Part shown: piece by piece, positions 12,151-22,915 of the stretch
Numbering within the stretch: position 1 is the stretch's first letter
Layout of the letters: each line of letters begins with the position of its first letter
DNA from: Echria macrotheca
Taxonomy: Eukaryota > Ascomycota > Sordariomycetes > Sordariales > Schizotheciaceae
DNA: 64,000 nt
NCBI GenBank assembly: GCA_030411725.1
Contig: MU839835.1
Location: 62,001-126,000, forward strand
Reading direction: 5' to 3'
The notes under the pieces: model-generated
Databases searched by the model: none
What the model was told of the DNA's origin: nothing
Seen by the model: only the letters and a program-made list of their open reading frames with translations
Made by a program: the position numbers and the translations under genes

Positions 12151-12433
12151 ATAGATTTATGCATAAAAGACGAGGAGATATGGACTGAGAAGAGCTCCGT
12201 GTCTTGAGAGGATGTAATTGTATATAGGGGTTTGGGGGTGGAGAAGGAAGGAAGAGGAGAAAGAAGAATAGGGGCTGCCGGAAGGGATGGCCGTGATGCG
12301 ACCATGCATACTGGCCCGGCCACCGAGATGGTAGATTCGATGATCTTAAACTTCCCAAGGAGTGGCTCGATCATCTCGTTGGCGCCTCGAACGATCGCCT
12401 CGGTAGAAGCACAACGGCGGTTTGGCCTCGGCA

Positions 12434-12748
12434 CTAGCAGGCTTTGCTCAAAGGTGACCAAGCCGCCGTTGCCTTGAAGTCGTACAGGAGAGAGCTCGTG
12501 GCATCTTGAAAGAGAGAGAAGGTACATATGTGATCACGAAGTCCCAGATGACCTTCGGATTCTGTTCTTCCATGTTCCAACCGTTGTTGACCAATAGCGT
12601 CCTTGCGTGCATCAATGCTCTCTTGGCTGCTTAGAGCACCAGCAATCAGAGGACGGCCAAAGTCCTTCCCAATGGTGGAAGCCTTATGGACTGCTTCCAC
12701 TATGACCTTGGTGCAGATTGTCAAGGCCGTACTGGTAAGCCAAATCAA
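12434..12748 (-). pseudogene. decayed copy 1 of the orphan gene (fragment)
   Basis: Minus-strand sequence at about 12735-12600 reads ALTICTKVIVEAVHKAS then DFGRPLIAGALSSQESIDAR, a clear relative of ALTICTKVLMGAVQEAATFG and FGRPFIAGELSQADIREAR in the orphan gene. Similarity fades after about 12590. The upstream part (12750-13090) does not resemble the parent gene. Confidence 0.6.
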
Positions 12749-13823
12749 GACAAATCAAGCTCAGGGGAGGCCAGACGGCGCGAATATACCCACCGCCGAG
12801 GATGTCTTGTCTCGGCAGTGCAGGGAAAGAAATACAGGCACCACTTCCGTCTGTCGGTCTGATTTGCCGAGACCTACGCTTGCTGTACCTCGACTCCGTC
12901 CACGGCAGGTATTTTCCGGCCGCTTTCCTGTGCAATATCCAGGTAAGCAGGAAAGAGGAAAGAGGAAAAGCTAACCAGAGGAGCTCAGCAATCGCACCAA
13001 GCTGTACGAGGTGGGCGGCCATGACTGCTCTCGAGGGAAATGCGAGGAAAGAAGGGAAGGACGGATAGGTAGTGAGAGATCCCATTCCTTAGTCTCCGGT
13101 CGTCATCTCTGGAGGCGGTCTATCAGGCCAAGCGAACACCTGGCTGGGTGCGATGGGTGTAAATGCTTCCCATTGTCAAGCGGGGTATGCTTCTCGAGTT
13201 GCTGGTCCGAAAGCGTGGAAACGCAGCCGTTCACCTTCGGCATAAAATCTGAAGGGTAATATCTACGGAGTTTCCTCCAGGCCCGGCGGCGCAGATCCTC
13301 TCTTTCAGATTGTTCCCGAGATTGTGTCAGCCAGGACAAGACGAGGAGGAGCCAAGCTCGCAATAGATCATGTAAAGGGTATATATACCGGCGTAGACTC
13401 TCTTTCGCACCAGGATCATTCCCGAAGGCGATCACTCTTCGTCCCTGATTTCTTCATCTTCGGGTGAACTGGACGCGACAGCGAAGGAATTTTTCTCTTT
13501 TCTCCAACAAGGGGGTCTGTCGAAGACGAAGCACCAGCACTGGAGGAAGGGCAAGTAGACGGAGAGCCAGCAGACGAAGACGGGTGCCATGTTGTGATGT
13601 TCTGCTGCGCCTCTCTGAGTGCCAAGCATCGCGATGTAAACAATGGGAGGGTCTGGTATGTTTGCGCAAGGGGGAAAGTAAAAAAGGGACCTGGACAGCA
13701 AGATCTATGTCGAATCTCGATGCCCCAGCGACGATGTAGATTCCAATTTGGGTCAAAGACTGGCCTGCAAGATGATGCCATCATGCGCAAAAAATAAAAG
13801 CCCAGCTGTGAGACTGGAAAAGC
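12749..13823. other. no supportable gene (degenerate tract)
   Basis: Open frames up to 156 codons occur on the minus strand (13103-13435, 13416-13886), but their sequences show no family character and overlap one another. A Ser-rich stretch at about 13500-13600 is low complexity. This may be further decayed gene material; nothing can be named. Confidence 0.4.
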
Positions 13824-13933
13824 TGGGCGGGCCGGGATTCGAACCCGGGTCTTCAATGAACGCTGGGTATGTATATATGGAAACAAACGCTAAGTACGCT
13901 CATGGAACACGCTGACCACTGCGCTACCCGCCC
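13824..13933 (-). tRNA. tRNA-like gene, isotype not assignable
   Basis: Read on the minus strand, a perfect 7 bp acceptor stem (GGGCGGG with CCCGCCC) closes a 110 nt element. A perfect T arm CCGGG-TTCGAAT-CCCGG includes the B box GGTTCGAATCC at 13845-13835. A D arm (GCGC-AGTGGTCA-GCGT) contains an A-box-like TAGCGCAGTGG. A T-run follows downstream (13820-13817), as needed for RNA polymerase III termination. The region between the D and T arms is about 60 nt, longer than a normal anticodon arm, suggesting an intron or a degenerate middle. I could not fold a standard anticodon loop with U33, so the isotype is left open. Confidence 0.6.
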
Positions 13934-14447
13934 TTTGGGATTTTGTTAGATGGTATACTGTGCTTTGAGCTTATATGCCCCGTCGCTTCTGGCACTCCCA
14001 TGTGGTTTGGGTTGCGAGTTCTGCAATGTACGGAGGAGAACCTCAAGACCTTGCTGGCGGTCCCATGGAATGAGCATGAACTTTAATAGAACGGCTCATA
14101 GAAGTAGAAAGAGGTTCAATGCCATCATCTGCGAGAGGATGACTTGCCGAAACCCCCATGCATTCGTCACCGTCACGATGAGTGTTGTTGACTCTCTCCC
14201 CCTGAATTGTCATCAACTGGACAGGTGCTGACAGATCGAACAGTCAATTATATGGAAGCAATCGACTGACTGATGCCCGGTAGGTATGACTGGCTAGCGG
14301 TCAGATAATGACTCCAGTGAACATTACAACCTTTTATTCTATCCTGAAGACATCTAGTCCGAGTCGCTGTTTTGACCCTTGGCCCACTTGCTAGTTTAAG
14401 GATGAACGCTTAATGGTACAGAGTTGGGAAAACATAGACCGCACCCT
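13934..14447. other. intergenic, 3' side of ies2
   Basis: No gene seen. It contains the upstream flank of the tRNA-like element and the 3' trailer of the minus-strand ies2 gene. Confidence 0.5.
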
Positions 14448-15865
14448 TCAAGACACCTCCTCCACCATTTTCCCGCTCCCCAGTTTGCCCTTAAAGACAC
14501 GCCCGACAGGCCCGATGAGCATGTCGTCGGGCACGCCCACCCGACTGCCCTCCTTGTTATTGACCCACCGGACGAACAGCGGATCTGCCCTCTGCATCTG
14601 TTCCGAGTCTGGTGTCTCATCGCCGGCCAGGGCGCTGCGGCGATTCGTCTTAGGCGCTTGCTTCTTGAGAAGCTTGTTGATGGTTTCCATCTAGGTCCTG
14701 TTAGATATATGAACACGAAGACAAATTCTGGCAACATACTTTGACCTCCTCGTTCCGCTTCTCGCTGAGATTCCTTCGTCGACGGGCCATTTCCGCCCGC
14801 CTCATCGACAGCTCTTCGGCAGTAAAGACCTTCTTGGCTTGGACCTCTGTAAAGGAGTTAGCACTGAGCTACCAGGTCAACGAGTTGCTTACCGTCGGAC
14901 AGCTTGAGATACTCATGGGATGCGTCGCCAAGCTTGGCCCGTTGCCGAGCCGTGAGCTTCGTCAGATCCGGGGTGCCTGCGCGACTTCCGTCGTCGCTAT
15001 CAAGCTCCTCGTCCTCTCCTTCAGCGTCCTCGTCCACGACTTCAATCTCTTCACCTTCGGCGTCGATGTCGACTTCTTCGTCCTCGCCCTCAGCATCTTC
15101 GTCACCACCCAGGAGTTCTGTTGCCTCAGGCTCGCTCTCCAACTCGCTCAGCTCATCGTCGTCATCGTCGTCCTCGTCATCTTTCGGAGCAGCCGCGGCC
15201 TTACCACTTGGCTTATGGATCGCTACCCCTTTCTTAGCAGGGGTGGTCTTGGGCGGTCTGGAGATAGTGATAGCTGGGGGTGGAGGAGGGGCAATATCCA
15301 TATCAATGTCGCCATCGGCATCTTCTTCCTCCCCCTCAGCATCAAGGTCCATCTCGTCGTCGACCTCGCCTTCGGCGTCTTCGTCATCGTCCATCTCTTC
15401 GTCGTCGTCGTCATCCTCGTCGCCTTCTAGATCAACCAGACCGGCTCGATTCCCGACTTCAATCTCATCTTCCCCTTCCTCTTCTTCATCCTCTTCGTCC
15501 TCCTCGTCGCTGTCGCTCTCAACCACGTAGCTCTTCTTTGGGCCCCGAGACCGTTTCCCGGCGGCCGCAGCGGCAGTGCTGGAGCGGGCGTAGGACCCGC
15601 GAGCAGTAGTACCGCTGGAGGAACGCTTGTTGCCGCCGGTGACTTGGCGCAGCTTATTCGACGGCACCTTAACCGTCAGATGAATATGCTGTCCGGAGTC
15701 AGCGGGGCTACTTGCCGTGGAGGACGGAGGGTCCCGGCTGACGGAGGCCAGCCCCCCGGAGCGACGGGCCCGGGACGACATGGCGCGCTCGTTGTCTCTG
15801 TCGGCCATGTCAGTGATCGCCTCAGTAGCGCGCTGGGCGGCCGAGCGACGCGGCCGCGAAGACAT
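14448..15865 (-). CDS. ies2: INO80 chromatin-remodelling complex subunit Ies2 (PAPA-1 domain)
   Basis: Ies2 is a nuclear subunit that stimulates the INO80 ATPase. Exons 15865-14893, 14846-14740 and 14690-14448 join in frame to 440 aa; introns 14847-14892 and 14691-14739 begin GTAAGC and GTATGT. The N-terminus MSSRPRRSAAQRATEA is basic. Residues about 120-300 are an extremely acidic Asp/Glu low-complexity region with repeated DAEGEDEE-like units. The C-terminus carries the PAPA-1 signature: LTARQRAKLGD, then AEMARRRRNLSEKRNEEVK joined across the second intron to METINKLLKKQAPK. The frame is open upstream to 16171, but the chosen Met is the natural start before the basic N-terminus. The acidic region produces long Ser-rich antisense frames, which are shadows. 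Confidence 0.9.
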
Positions 15866-17177
15866 GATGACGGTGCTTTGTGACTGGGTGGCCGCGATGG
15901 ATTTTGCTGGGGCGGGGTGGTCAAGGAGAGACACGGAATGCCGTGCAGAGATGGCGTCTCTCAGGTTATCGGCTCTCGCGGCGCCTGTGCAAGGTGGGGG
16001 ATGTGCTCGGTTCGACAATTTGGGGTTCACGTCGTCCAAATGCGTTGGAGGAAGGCCGGAGGCAAATTGCCAGATGGAGAGAGATGAAGCCCAGCAACGA
16101 ACGGGCAAACAAACGGGGCAGCAGCCACTGGGCCACGGCTTCGCTTTTTTTCGATCCCACGCGATCCTCATGTACGATGATGGGTCGATCTACCAGCAAC
16201 CACTCCAGCGCCGCCCAAAGCAGGAGCTCATCTGATGTGTCTGTCGCCTTGCTTGCGTCGAGCAAGCCGGCTGGCGTCAACTTTGACGGCGAGCCAAAGA
16301 CGTTGGCCTCCAACCACACATCGCTTGGCTTTTTTTTCCGACCAACAATTATGGCCGGCCCTCGTCGCACAAAGACAGCCCCCGTTTGAGTCAGGTCCTC
16401 GATGCCGACCTGCATCCCTCTCAGACCCGCCTCGTGCTTTTCGCTGCATCCCCTGCCGTCGACGCGCACTCCATCTCACTAGCAAACGCGACTTTCTCGC
16501 ACCGTGGACTGAGAAAAGCGACTTACCCTCGGATTGCGGGACTGACGCGGATGACGGGTCGGTGCAGCCAAAGACGGCCGCCGTGCCACTTGTTCGTCTG
16601 GCTGCCAGGTGGCTGATCGACTAGCTATCTGACCTTATTTCGGCTCGGATCGTCCGAGGGGTCCAGCTGAGCCCGTGAGAGTTGCTGGTTGGTGGTTGCC
16701 GTCCGACCTGTCGCCAGATGGGTCGAGAAGTCGCGAATTGGCTTGGAAGGTGTGGATGAGGCGAGCTGAAACCTCAGCAAAATTTCGAGCTGCTGATGCG
16801 AAGGATCTCCCTCCCACCGTGACACACTCGCCAATGCTAGCCAAGAAGCTCAATGATAGACCCTTGATCTCGTCCAGGTGAAGGCCGTAAGCAGAAAGGC
16901 TCATCAGCCTGGTCGGTAAGGCTGGTTCGCATCGCATCACCAGACTCCAGTTCCTGCCGTTGAGCTGGCCCCACCCCAGCTCTGCGGAGGTGGGTCCGCC
17001 ACAGCGCACGGGGCGGTACAGGGGTGTTCAGTGGTGTCCAGCCACAGCCGGCCGCGAGCCTCGGCTCAACACCCGCCCCAGTACATCACCAAGTCGCGCC
17101 TTCGTCATTGCGTTTGCATTTCTCCTGTCAACCACAATTTCCGTGACATCACACCAGGCTCGAATATCTTAGCAAGC
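15866..17177. other. divergent intergenic region, ies2 and pex14/17
   Basis: About 1.3 kb shared upstream region. Overlapping open frames on both strands show no family features. Two TTTTTT-type runs occur at about 16146 and 16330. No gene supported. Confidence 0.5.
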
Positions 17178-18311
17178 ATGGCTGACGGCGACGGCGACGA
17201 GAAGCCCCAGACGGACCCGGCGACGTTGCAAACGCCACAAGCACAACCCGATACAGAGACCCGAGGGGACCAGGTCCAGCCAGCAACCCGGGAACAGGCG
17301 CGCCGCTTTCTCCAGGAGCCAGATGTACAGAAACAAACTACAGAACGCAAGGCGGATTTTCTACGGAGTAAGGGAATCACCGAGAGCGAAATAAGGGAGC
17401 TCCTGGAAGAGGCAGCGTCAGAACCAAGAACAGAAGCATCATCTCAAAGTGTAAGCGACCCCGGCCGGCCATTGCCGTAAAGCAGACAACCTGACGCGTC
17501 CCGGCAGATTGAAAGCAAAGACGAAGGAGCAAATCCAAAACAGACACGGGATATGAAGACGATACATCCGGCAGAGAAGAAAGAAGACCGACCACCCATC
17601 ATTACCTACCCCGAGTTCCTTACCAAACCGGTCCGACCACCGCCATTGATCACGGTCAATGGCTTCCTCAATACCCTTTATGCCTTCGGCGGCTTCTCGA
17701 CCCTCCTCTACGGCACAAGCAAGTACGTCGTGGAGCCGATGGTACAATCACTCACCGAGGCCCGAATATCTCTGCACGAGACCGCCAAAGAGGATCTGAG
17801 AAAGCTGGTGGAAAAACTCGAAACAGTGGTATCAGAGATCCCACCGACCGCCAAGAAAGCTGAACTTGCTGTTGGGGGGGAGAGCTACCGGGACGAGGAC
17901 GAGAAGAGTAGCTATGATGACCCCACCGAGCTTTTCCACCGGGATATCGGCGTGCAAACGTCGCTTCCGTCCAGCCCAGTCCCGAGAGCCGCCGAGCTGG
18001 CGCCCCCGGAATCAGCTAGCGCGCAACAAGCACGACGGCTGACAGAACTGGTTGCCTCGGTCAAGGCTATAAGCGATGGTCTGGTATCTCAGACAGAAGA
18101 TTTTGGCGATACCACGTCAGTGCTGGCTGCCCTCCGAGACGACGTGACTCAGTTAAGCGCAGCGCATCACCAGTCTTATGCAAGCGGATTCGCCACATAT
18201 GGAGGCAACCGGGACGAGCCTGACGACGAGACCAAGAAGGCCAAGGAAAACATCAGAAGGGTGAAGGGTGTTTTGCTGAGCTCCCGCAACTTCCCCGCAT
18301 CCTCAAGATAG
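17178..18311 (+). CDS. pex14/17: Pex14-domain peroxin, probably fungal Pex14/17 (Pex33)
   Basis: Peroxisomal membrane docking component for matrix-protein import receptors. Exons 17178-17450 and 17508-18311 (intron starts GTAAGC) give 358 aa. Residues about 35-80 match the Pex14 N-terminal helical domain: REQARRFLQEPDVQKQ, then RKADFLRSKGITESEIRELL, which binds WxxxF/Y motifs of Pex5. After a Pro-rich linker a single hydrophobic segment (about 141-161, FLNTLYAFGGFSTLLYG) is a likely membrane anchor or contact, followed by coiled-coil-like sequence. The protein is shorter than classical Pex14 and lacks its long acidic tail, which is why I favour the Pezizomycotina-specific Pex14/17. Classical Pex14 remains possible. 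The start is the first Met after upstream sequence without protein character. Confidence 0.8.
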
Positions 18312-18351
18312 CGGCTTGACCGCGGACATCGTCGACGCCGTGGAGGTCATG

Positions 18352-18396
18352 GACGTGGTGGACGTGCTGGACGTGATGGACGTGGTAGACGTGGTA
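18352..18396. repeat. 9 bp tandem repeat (gacgtggtg), 5 units
   Basis: Five head-to-tail units gacgtgNtN begin 41 bp after the pex14/17 stop codon. They would encode DVV/DVL/DVM if translated in another frame. Confidence 0.85.
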
Positions 18397-18450
18397 GATG
18401 GCGTTTGGCAAGGGGACTGGAATGGTTTGAACCCGAACCTGACCCCGAAC

Positions 18451-18510
18451 CTACTGCAAAACAACCTACTGCAAAACAGCCTGCTGCAAAACAACCTACT
18501 GCAAAACTCT
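18451..18510. repeat. 15 bp tandem repeat (ctactgcaaaacaac), 4 units
   Basis: Units at 18451, 18466, 18481 and 18496 differ by one or two bases; the last is degenerate. They are in frame with the 9 bp repeat upstream, so a frame of 111 codons runs through both (18316-18651). No start context or family supports a gene. Confidence 0.85.
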
Positions 18511-19752
18511 GAGGGCCAAAAGACACCACTTCCAGGGTATTGGTTTGAGTGCCGTAAACGGACGTGTGGGAGAGAGGCACAGCATCCACATTATCATTGG
18601 ATCACCAGCCTACGATACTGCGTCGCTGGCGCGGGGTATCAAGTCTCTTAACCATAAACATCATTAGCGTTGGGGTATAGCTATCGCTGCCTTGCACATG
18701 CTCTGCTGGTGACTCTGATTTCCAGATGACAGCTGGCTGGGCCCTGTATTTTGCAGGAGATGGTGTACAGCTTGCAGGTAGCGTGATACCAGCGGAGACC
18801 TCCGAGGTCTGTCTTCAGATGCGGGGCTTTCTCGGGCTGACACTTGTCTTCAGATAGATTAAGTAGCCGTTTGCGCCAATACCAGAACAATGGCCATAAG
18901 CCATAGGTACAACTTCTTGCATTCATCAGAGCATTTTACCCAAGGCGCTTTGGTGAGATCGTGTGCGATGCTATCACGAACCTCGAAGTCAAAGGTGGGT
19001 CTAATGCGGGGCACACCGCACATTGAAAGAGGTTGGCGATCAAAAGGTGGGGTATCAGATGCGCGCCCAGGTGCCTAGACATTGTCCCTTTTCGTGGAGG
19101 TGCGCGAGAGCTACCTGTAAAGAAACCAAGATGTGTTACAACGCGACACGCAACTCGAGGGTGCCGTGCCAGCTTGCGGAGTGGCGCTGCCGTGGAGTGC
19201 GGCACACCATGGAACAAAAGACACAAAGGACGAAGCGGGAGGCCAGGTCGGATCGTATGGTTGCGATGCGGGATAAAGCGGCTGATCGGGAATCAGTGAA
19301 TCGGCCTCGTCTTGGACAATGGCAATTGACGGCTGGCGGATTCCGGCACTGGCTGATGAGGTTCTTGGAGGTCTGGTCTAGATGCCTCTCGATGGCAGGC
19401 TGGCAGACGGGGTCACACGACGTTGTAGGCGGCAGGAAGTGGAACAGCCAACCCTGGGAGATGCTTTTCTCAGCTTCCCCACTTGGCTGCACCCCAACCG
19501 CCCCATCTGTACCTTTTTCCAACCGTTGACTCGCCATCTGACGCTTCGCTTTTTGACGCACTGTGGGCTTGAGATGTGCCGCTCTGCTTGCAATTTTGAC
19601 CTGGTGGATATATCTCGGCGCCAGATCGGAAGACGTTTGCAATCGGAACCAAGAGCTCATCCTGACGGAAAAAGGCGGGTGAGGTGGCAACGGATACTGC
19701 CGTCCTGAACTCCCCCAGACAACTCAAGCCCGAAAATCAAGATAGCGCAAAG
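18511..19752. other. intergenic, upstream of the Gag1-like gene
   Basis: No gene recognised. Open frames of 168-184 codons on both strands between 19023 and 19690 overlap and have no family features. Probably the promoter and 5' leader of the gene starting at 19753. Confidence 0.45.
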
Positions 19753-21812
19753 ATGCACACCGACAGCCGAGTGATCTCACAAGCACCAGACCCGATCAAT
19801 GGCACATTGCCGATCCCTACTCGTACCCTGACGGCCCAGCAAGATGACCAGGCCGGCGTGGCACTCCAGCCTGTGCCTCTGGCTGGACAGGGCCTAGACA
19901 ACGTTGGTACGTCCTGCTAAGCTTATTCCCCGCCTGCCTTTTCTTGTCCTTCCCCTTCTTGTTGAGGGCATGTTAGCTTCGCATTCCGCATTCGCATCCC
20001 GGTGGCGGGAGAGCATCGTCCTAAAAATACGTCCCTGTCCATTGGAACGCTGTTGTTTTTGCTTGTCGATGCCCTGGAAGACCAACTCCGCGGGCCAGTC
20101 AGCGGAACAAGACGCCTGTCACACCTGCTGAGCTGCAGTCAATGCGCAGATCGCTAACGCGCTCCCCCCTCCCAGAAGACCAGCAGGAAGACATCATACC
20201 ACTTCTGGCCCAGCCCGCCCCGCACAGCGTCCAGCACCACCAGGTCCCTTCATATATAAAGGGCGTCCAGCCAGAGGCGCGCGAGGAGGCTGGTGGCGAT
20301 CACCAGTTGCCCTCACCTCCCGCCAAACCCACGTCGCCCAAGATGATTTTCTCGGAGCTGTATAAGTCGCCCAAATCGCCCTTCAGCAAGCTACGGAGCT
20401 CACACCCCCAGCCCGTAGCTCTCCCGCCGGACCTGGATGCCGATCTCATCAGCAAGGACAAAACCAGGCAAAAGGAAGCCGTCAAAAAGTATCTAGCCGA
20501 AAAGATCCGTAACGACTGGGACTTCACCTGGCCGCCGACTCAATCAGCCGAACCTTTTGTCGCTGCGAGCTCATCTGACCGCCCCGATGTCGCCACCGCC
20601 AGTGGCGAACCATCAGCAGTGATACAGCCTCTCAGCGAGGCCATCCGAACTCTGCCAATTGAGGATGAGGCGCCGAGAGATGCAGGCGAGGAGGCGGACT
20701 CGGAATCGGACGCAGAATCGGTCTACAGCACCGTCTCTGAAGATCCGGAGCACTTCCGTCCGAGAGCGGAGTGGACGTCGGATCTCTCCGACGACGATGA
20801 GCCCCGGAGTGGGGCGTCTCCGTTCCGCTTTGACAGCCCCGATGCGGTCGGCACCGCCATCACCACGTCCAACTTGGAGAAACAAGCTCGTCGGCGGAGA
20901 GCGGTGCGGGATGAGATTAAGTGGAATCCAGGGTTAGCGTGCTTTGAAGCTCGCCGAGATGCCTGGACCGGTGCCAGAATGGTGCGGGTCAAGCCCAAGC
21001 CGCCAGCACCAGCTTCACCGTCTTCCTCTCGCCGATTGTTCTGGAGACATCACCGAAGCGAATCAGCAACTTCATCCCACGGCGGGTTAGTTGTGGGATC
21101 ACCGCCCGCTGTCTCCTCACCATTATCACCGACCACGACTCGAACATCCCAGCAAACCGATGGCTCGACGGGCTCTCCGCCCCAGTCCGATCAAGATTCA
21201 AGTCACTCAATACCTAAAGCACAAGACACCCCTCACGAGCTATATGCCATTGAGACGCTTCTCCCCGTGGCGCCTCCATTACTCCCGCCGCAGAACCCGA
21301 TGCGTGCCTCGGTGACGCCATCCATCTACCCTTCTCTGTACGACAAGATCATCGTACACAACCTACAACCGACGTGTCCTGTGAATCTCAGTGACATGAT
21401 CCGCGCCTGCGTGGTCGGCTGGAAACGAGACGGGGAGTGGCCGCCACGACCCACCATGGCAGCGCCAGTGCTCACAGCCACCGATCTGGCTGCGATACGG
21501 CAGCGAAAGGCCGAAGCAGCCCGACAGCAACATGCCCGGAAGGCCAGCACGGTGACGAATGGGTCGTCGCGACGACTGAGCTTTGGTTTCCTGGGGGGCC
21601 ATAAGGAAGATAAGGAGGGAAAGGACAAGGAAACGAAGGAAGCCAAGGATAACGGCTCGGACGAGGGCACGGGCAAAGCCTTCCGGCGGAGTCTGCAGAA
21701 GGTTTTCTCGCTTGGCCATGGGCATAGCCATTCGGTAAATGGGCCGTCGACGCCAACATCGCCTGCTGTAGCTGTAGGGGACGTCCACAAGGAAGTGACA
21801 GCGGCTACGTGA
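19753..21812 (+). CDS. Gag1-like clamp domain protein (former DUF4050)
   Basis: Two exons, 19753-19906 and 20176-21812, join across a 269 nt intron (donor GTACGT, branch GCTAACG) to give 596 aa; alternatively the Met at 20142 within the intron gives 556 aa. The clamp domain is visible in three blocks: KDKTRQKEAVKKYLAEKIRN then DWDFTWPP (about residue 165); WNPGLACFEARRDAWTGAR (about 320); and, after a Ser/Pro-rich insert, YPSLYDKIIVHNLQPTCPVN with VVGWKRDGEWPPRP. The C-terminal tail is Lys/Glu- and Ser-rich, ending in a His/Ser stretch. The family (Pfam Gag1-like clamp) includes a fission yeast protein linked to TORC1 and amino-acid transporter control; that role is only inferred for this protein. 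Domain call confident, start uncertain. Confidence 0.8.
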
Positions 21813-22915
21813 GGATCTGTGTGTGTGTGTTCATCTAGCGTCTGATTCTCGACATGGAGCATGGATTGGGGAGCGCGTGCGGAATGGTTGCATGATGCCT
21901 GGAACAACGGGCGTGAAGGATGTGGACGATACCCTTGGGCGAATGAGGATACCCCTCCGTTTTGTGATGGTGTCTCGGTGTCTCTGGTCGGGGTTTCATC
22001 TTCGGTGTTATGTTAATTTTCCCATTTCAAAGTCCTTCCTCTGATGTCTTCTTTCCAGACGGATGGTGGAGCGAAAACCTTGCAAGCTACGGACACGGCT
22101 CGCTGGCACTGGCACTGGCACTGGTGGTGTTTATCAAAGGACACGGACATGGACATGTTTGATACCCCCGAGATCGAATTTAACTTGGAACTTTTGTTTC
22201 CCCCGTCTTGAAAGCTCTGCCTGCGGTGACCCTGCGTGGGTGTGGGTGTGGGCTGGTTGATCCTGATGACCCTGACCTGGTAAAGATGATGAAGCATACC
22301 AAGATGACGAGACTCCTATTCTAGTGAGCAGTCAGTAATCCGTAGAAAGTATTGTTCAACACAGAGACGTATCAAATCAAGTTGCAATCCCTACCTATCT
22401 AACCATCTTGCCCTCGACTCGCGATTTCAGGTGTGCTCTACGAGAGTTACAACCTTTACCAAGCAACGAGCTAGGCATGCCTCTCGTTCCGCGCGCACCG
22501 ATCATTCTCGCCTCGGGGGCTCGTCTGTAGGTTGATAGAGAACGCCGCCACAGGACGGTCAGTACGCCTGTTCAAGACTGGACCTGACTACGGATGAACA
22601 CTGACGCACTCAATCCGTATGAAGAGATGAACCCAACATGCCCTTCACCTACATCAATTTTCTGCAGGTTCAAAAAAAGACAACCGCTTCTTCGTCCTGC
22701 ATAATCCAACGCTCCCTCTGCAGAGTTAACTACTCAAGCTGGATGGTATCCCCTTCCCATACTCCACAACATCTCCCAATCCATCCCCGGTGATGTATCA
22801 ACCTCCCAATCTAGTGTCTAGCACACACAGAGGCCCCCTCCACACCATGACATGGTGTCCGGCAATGACCTCTTCAAAAATATTTCCAAGATACAAAAAG
22901 TCCCGACAGACCAAT
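21813..22915. other. convergent intergenic region
   Basis: About 1.1 kb between two gene 3' ends. Contains a short GT microsatellite right after the stop (about 21818-21832), a tggcactggcactggcac repeat at about 22104-22121 and a tgggtgtgggtgtggg stretch near 22238. No gene seen. Confidence 0.6.

Noticed and set aside
14858..15530. Ser-rich and Val/Leu-rich plus-strand frames (208 and 229 codons) opposite ies2
   Set aside because: They are the complement of the Asp/Glu-rich repeats of Ies2; composition is a mechanical by-product.
18312..18651. Separate small gene encoding DVV and LLQN repeats
   Set aside because: No start context and the frame is made of two minisatellites; kept only as an observation.
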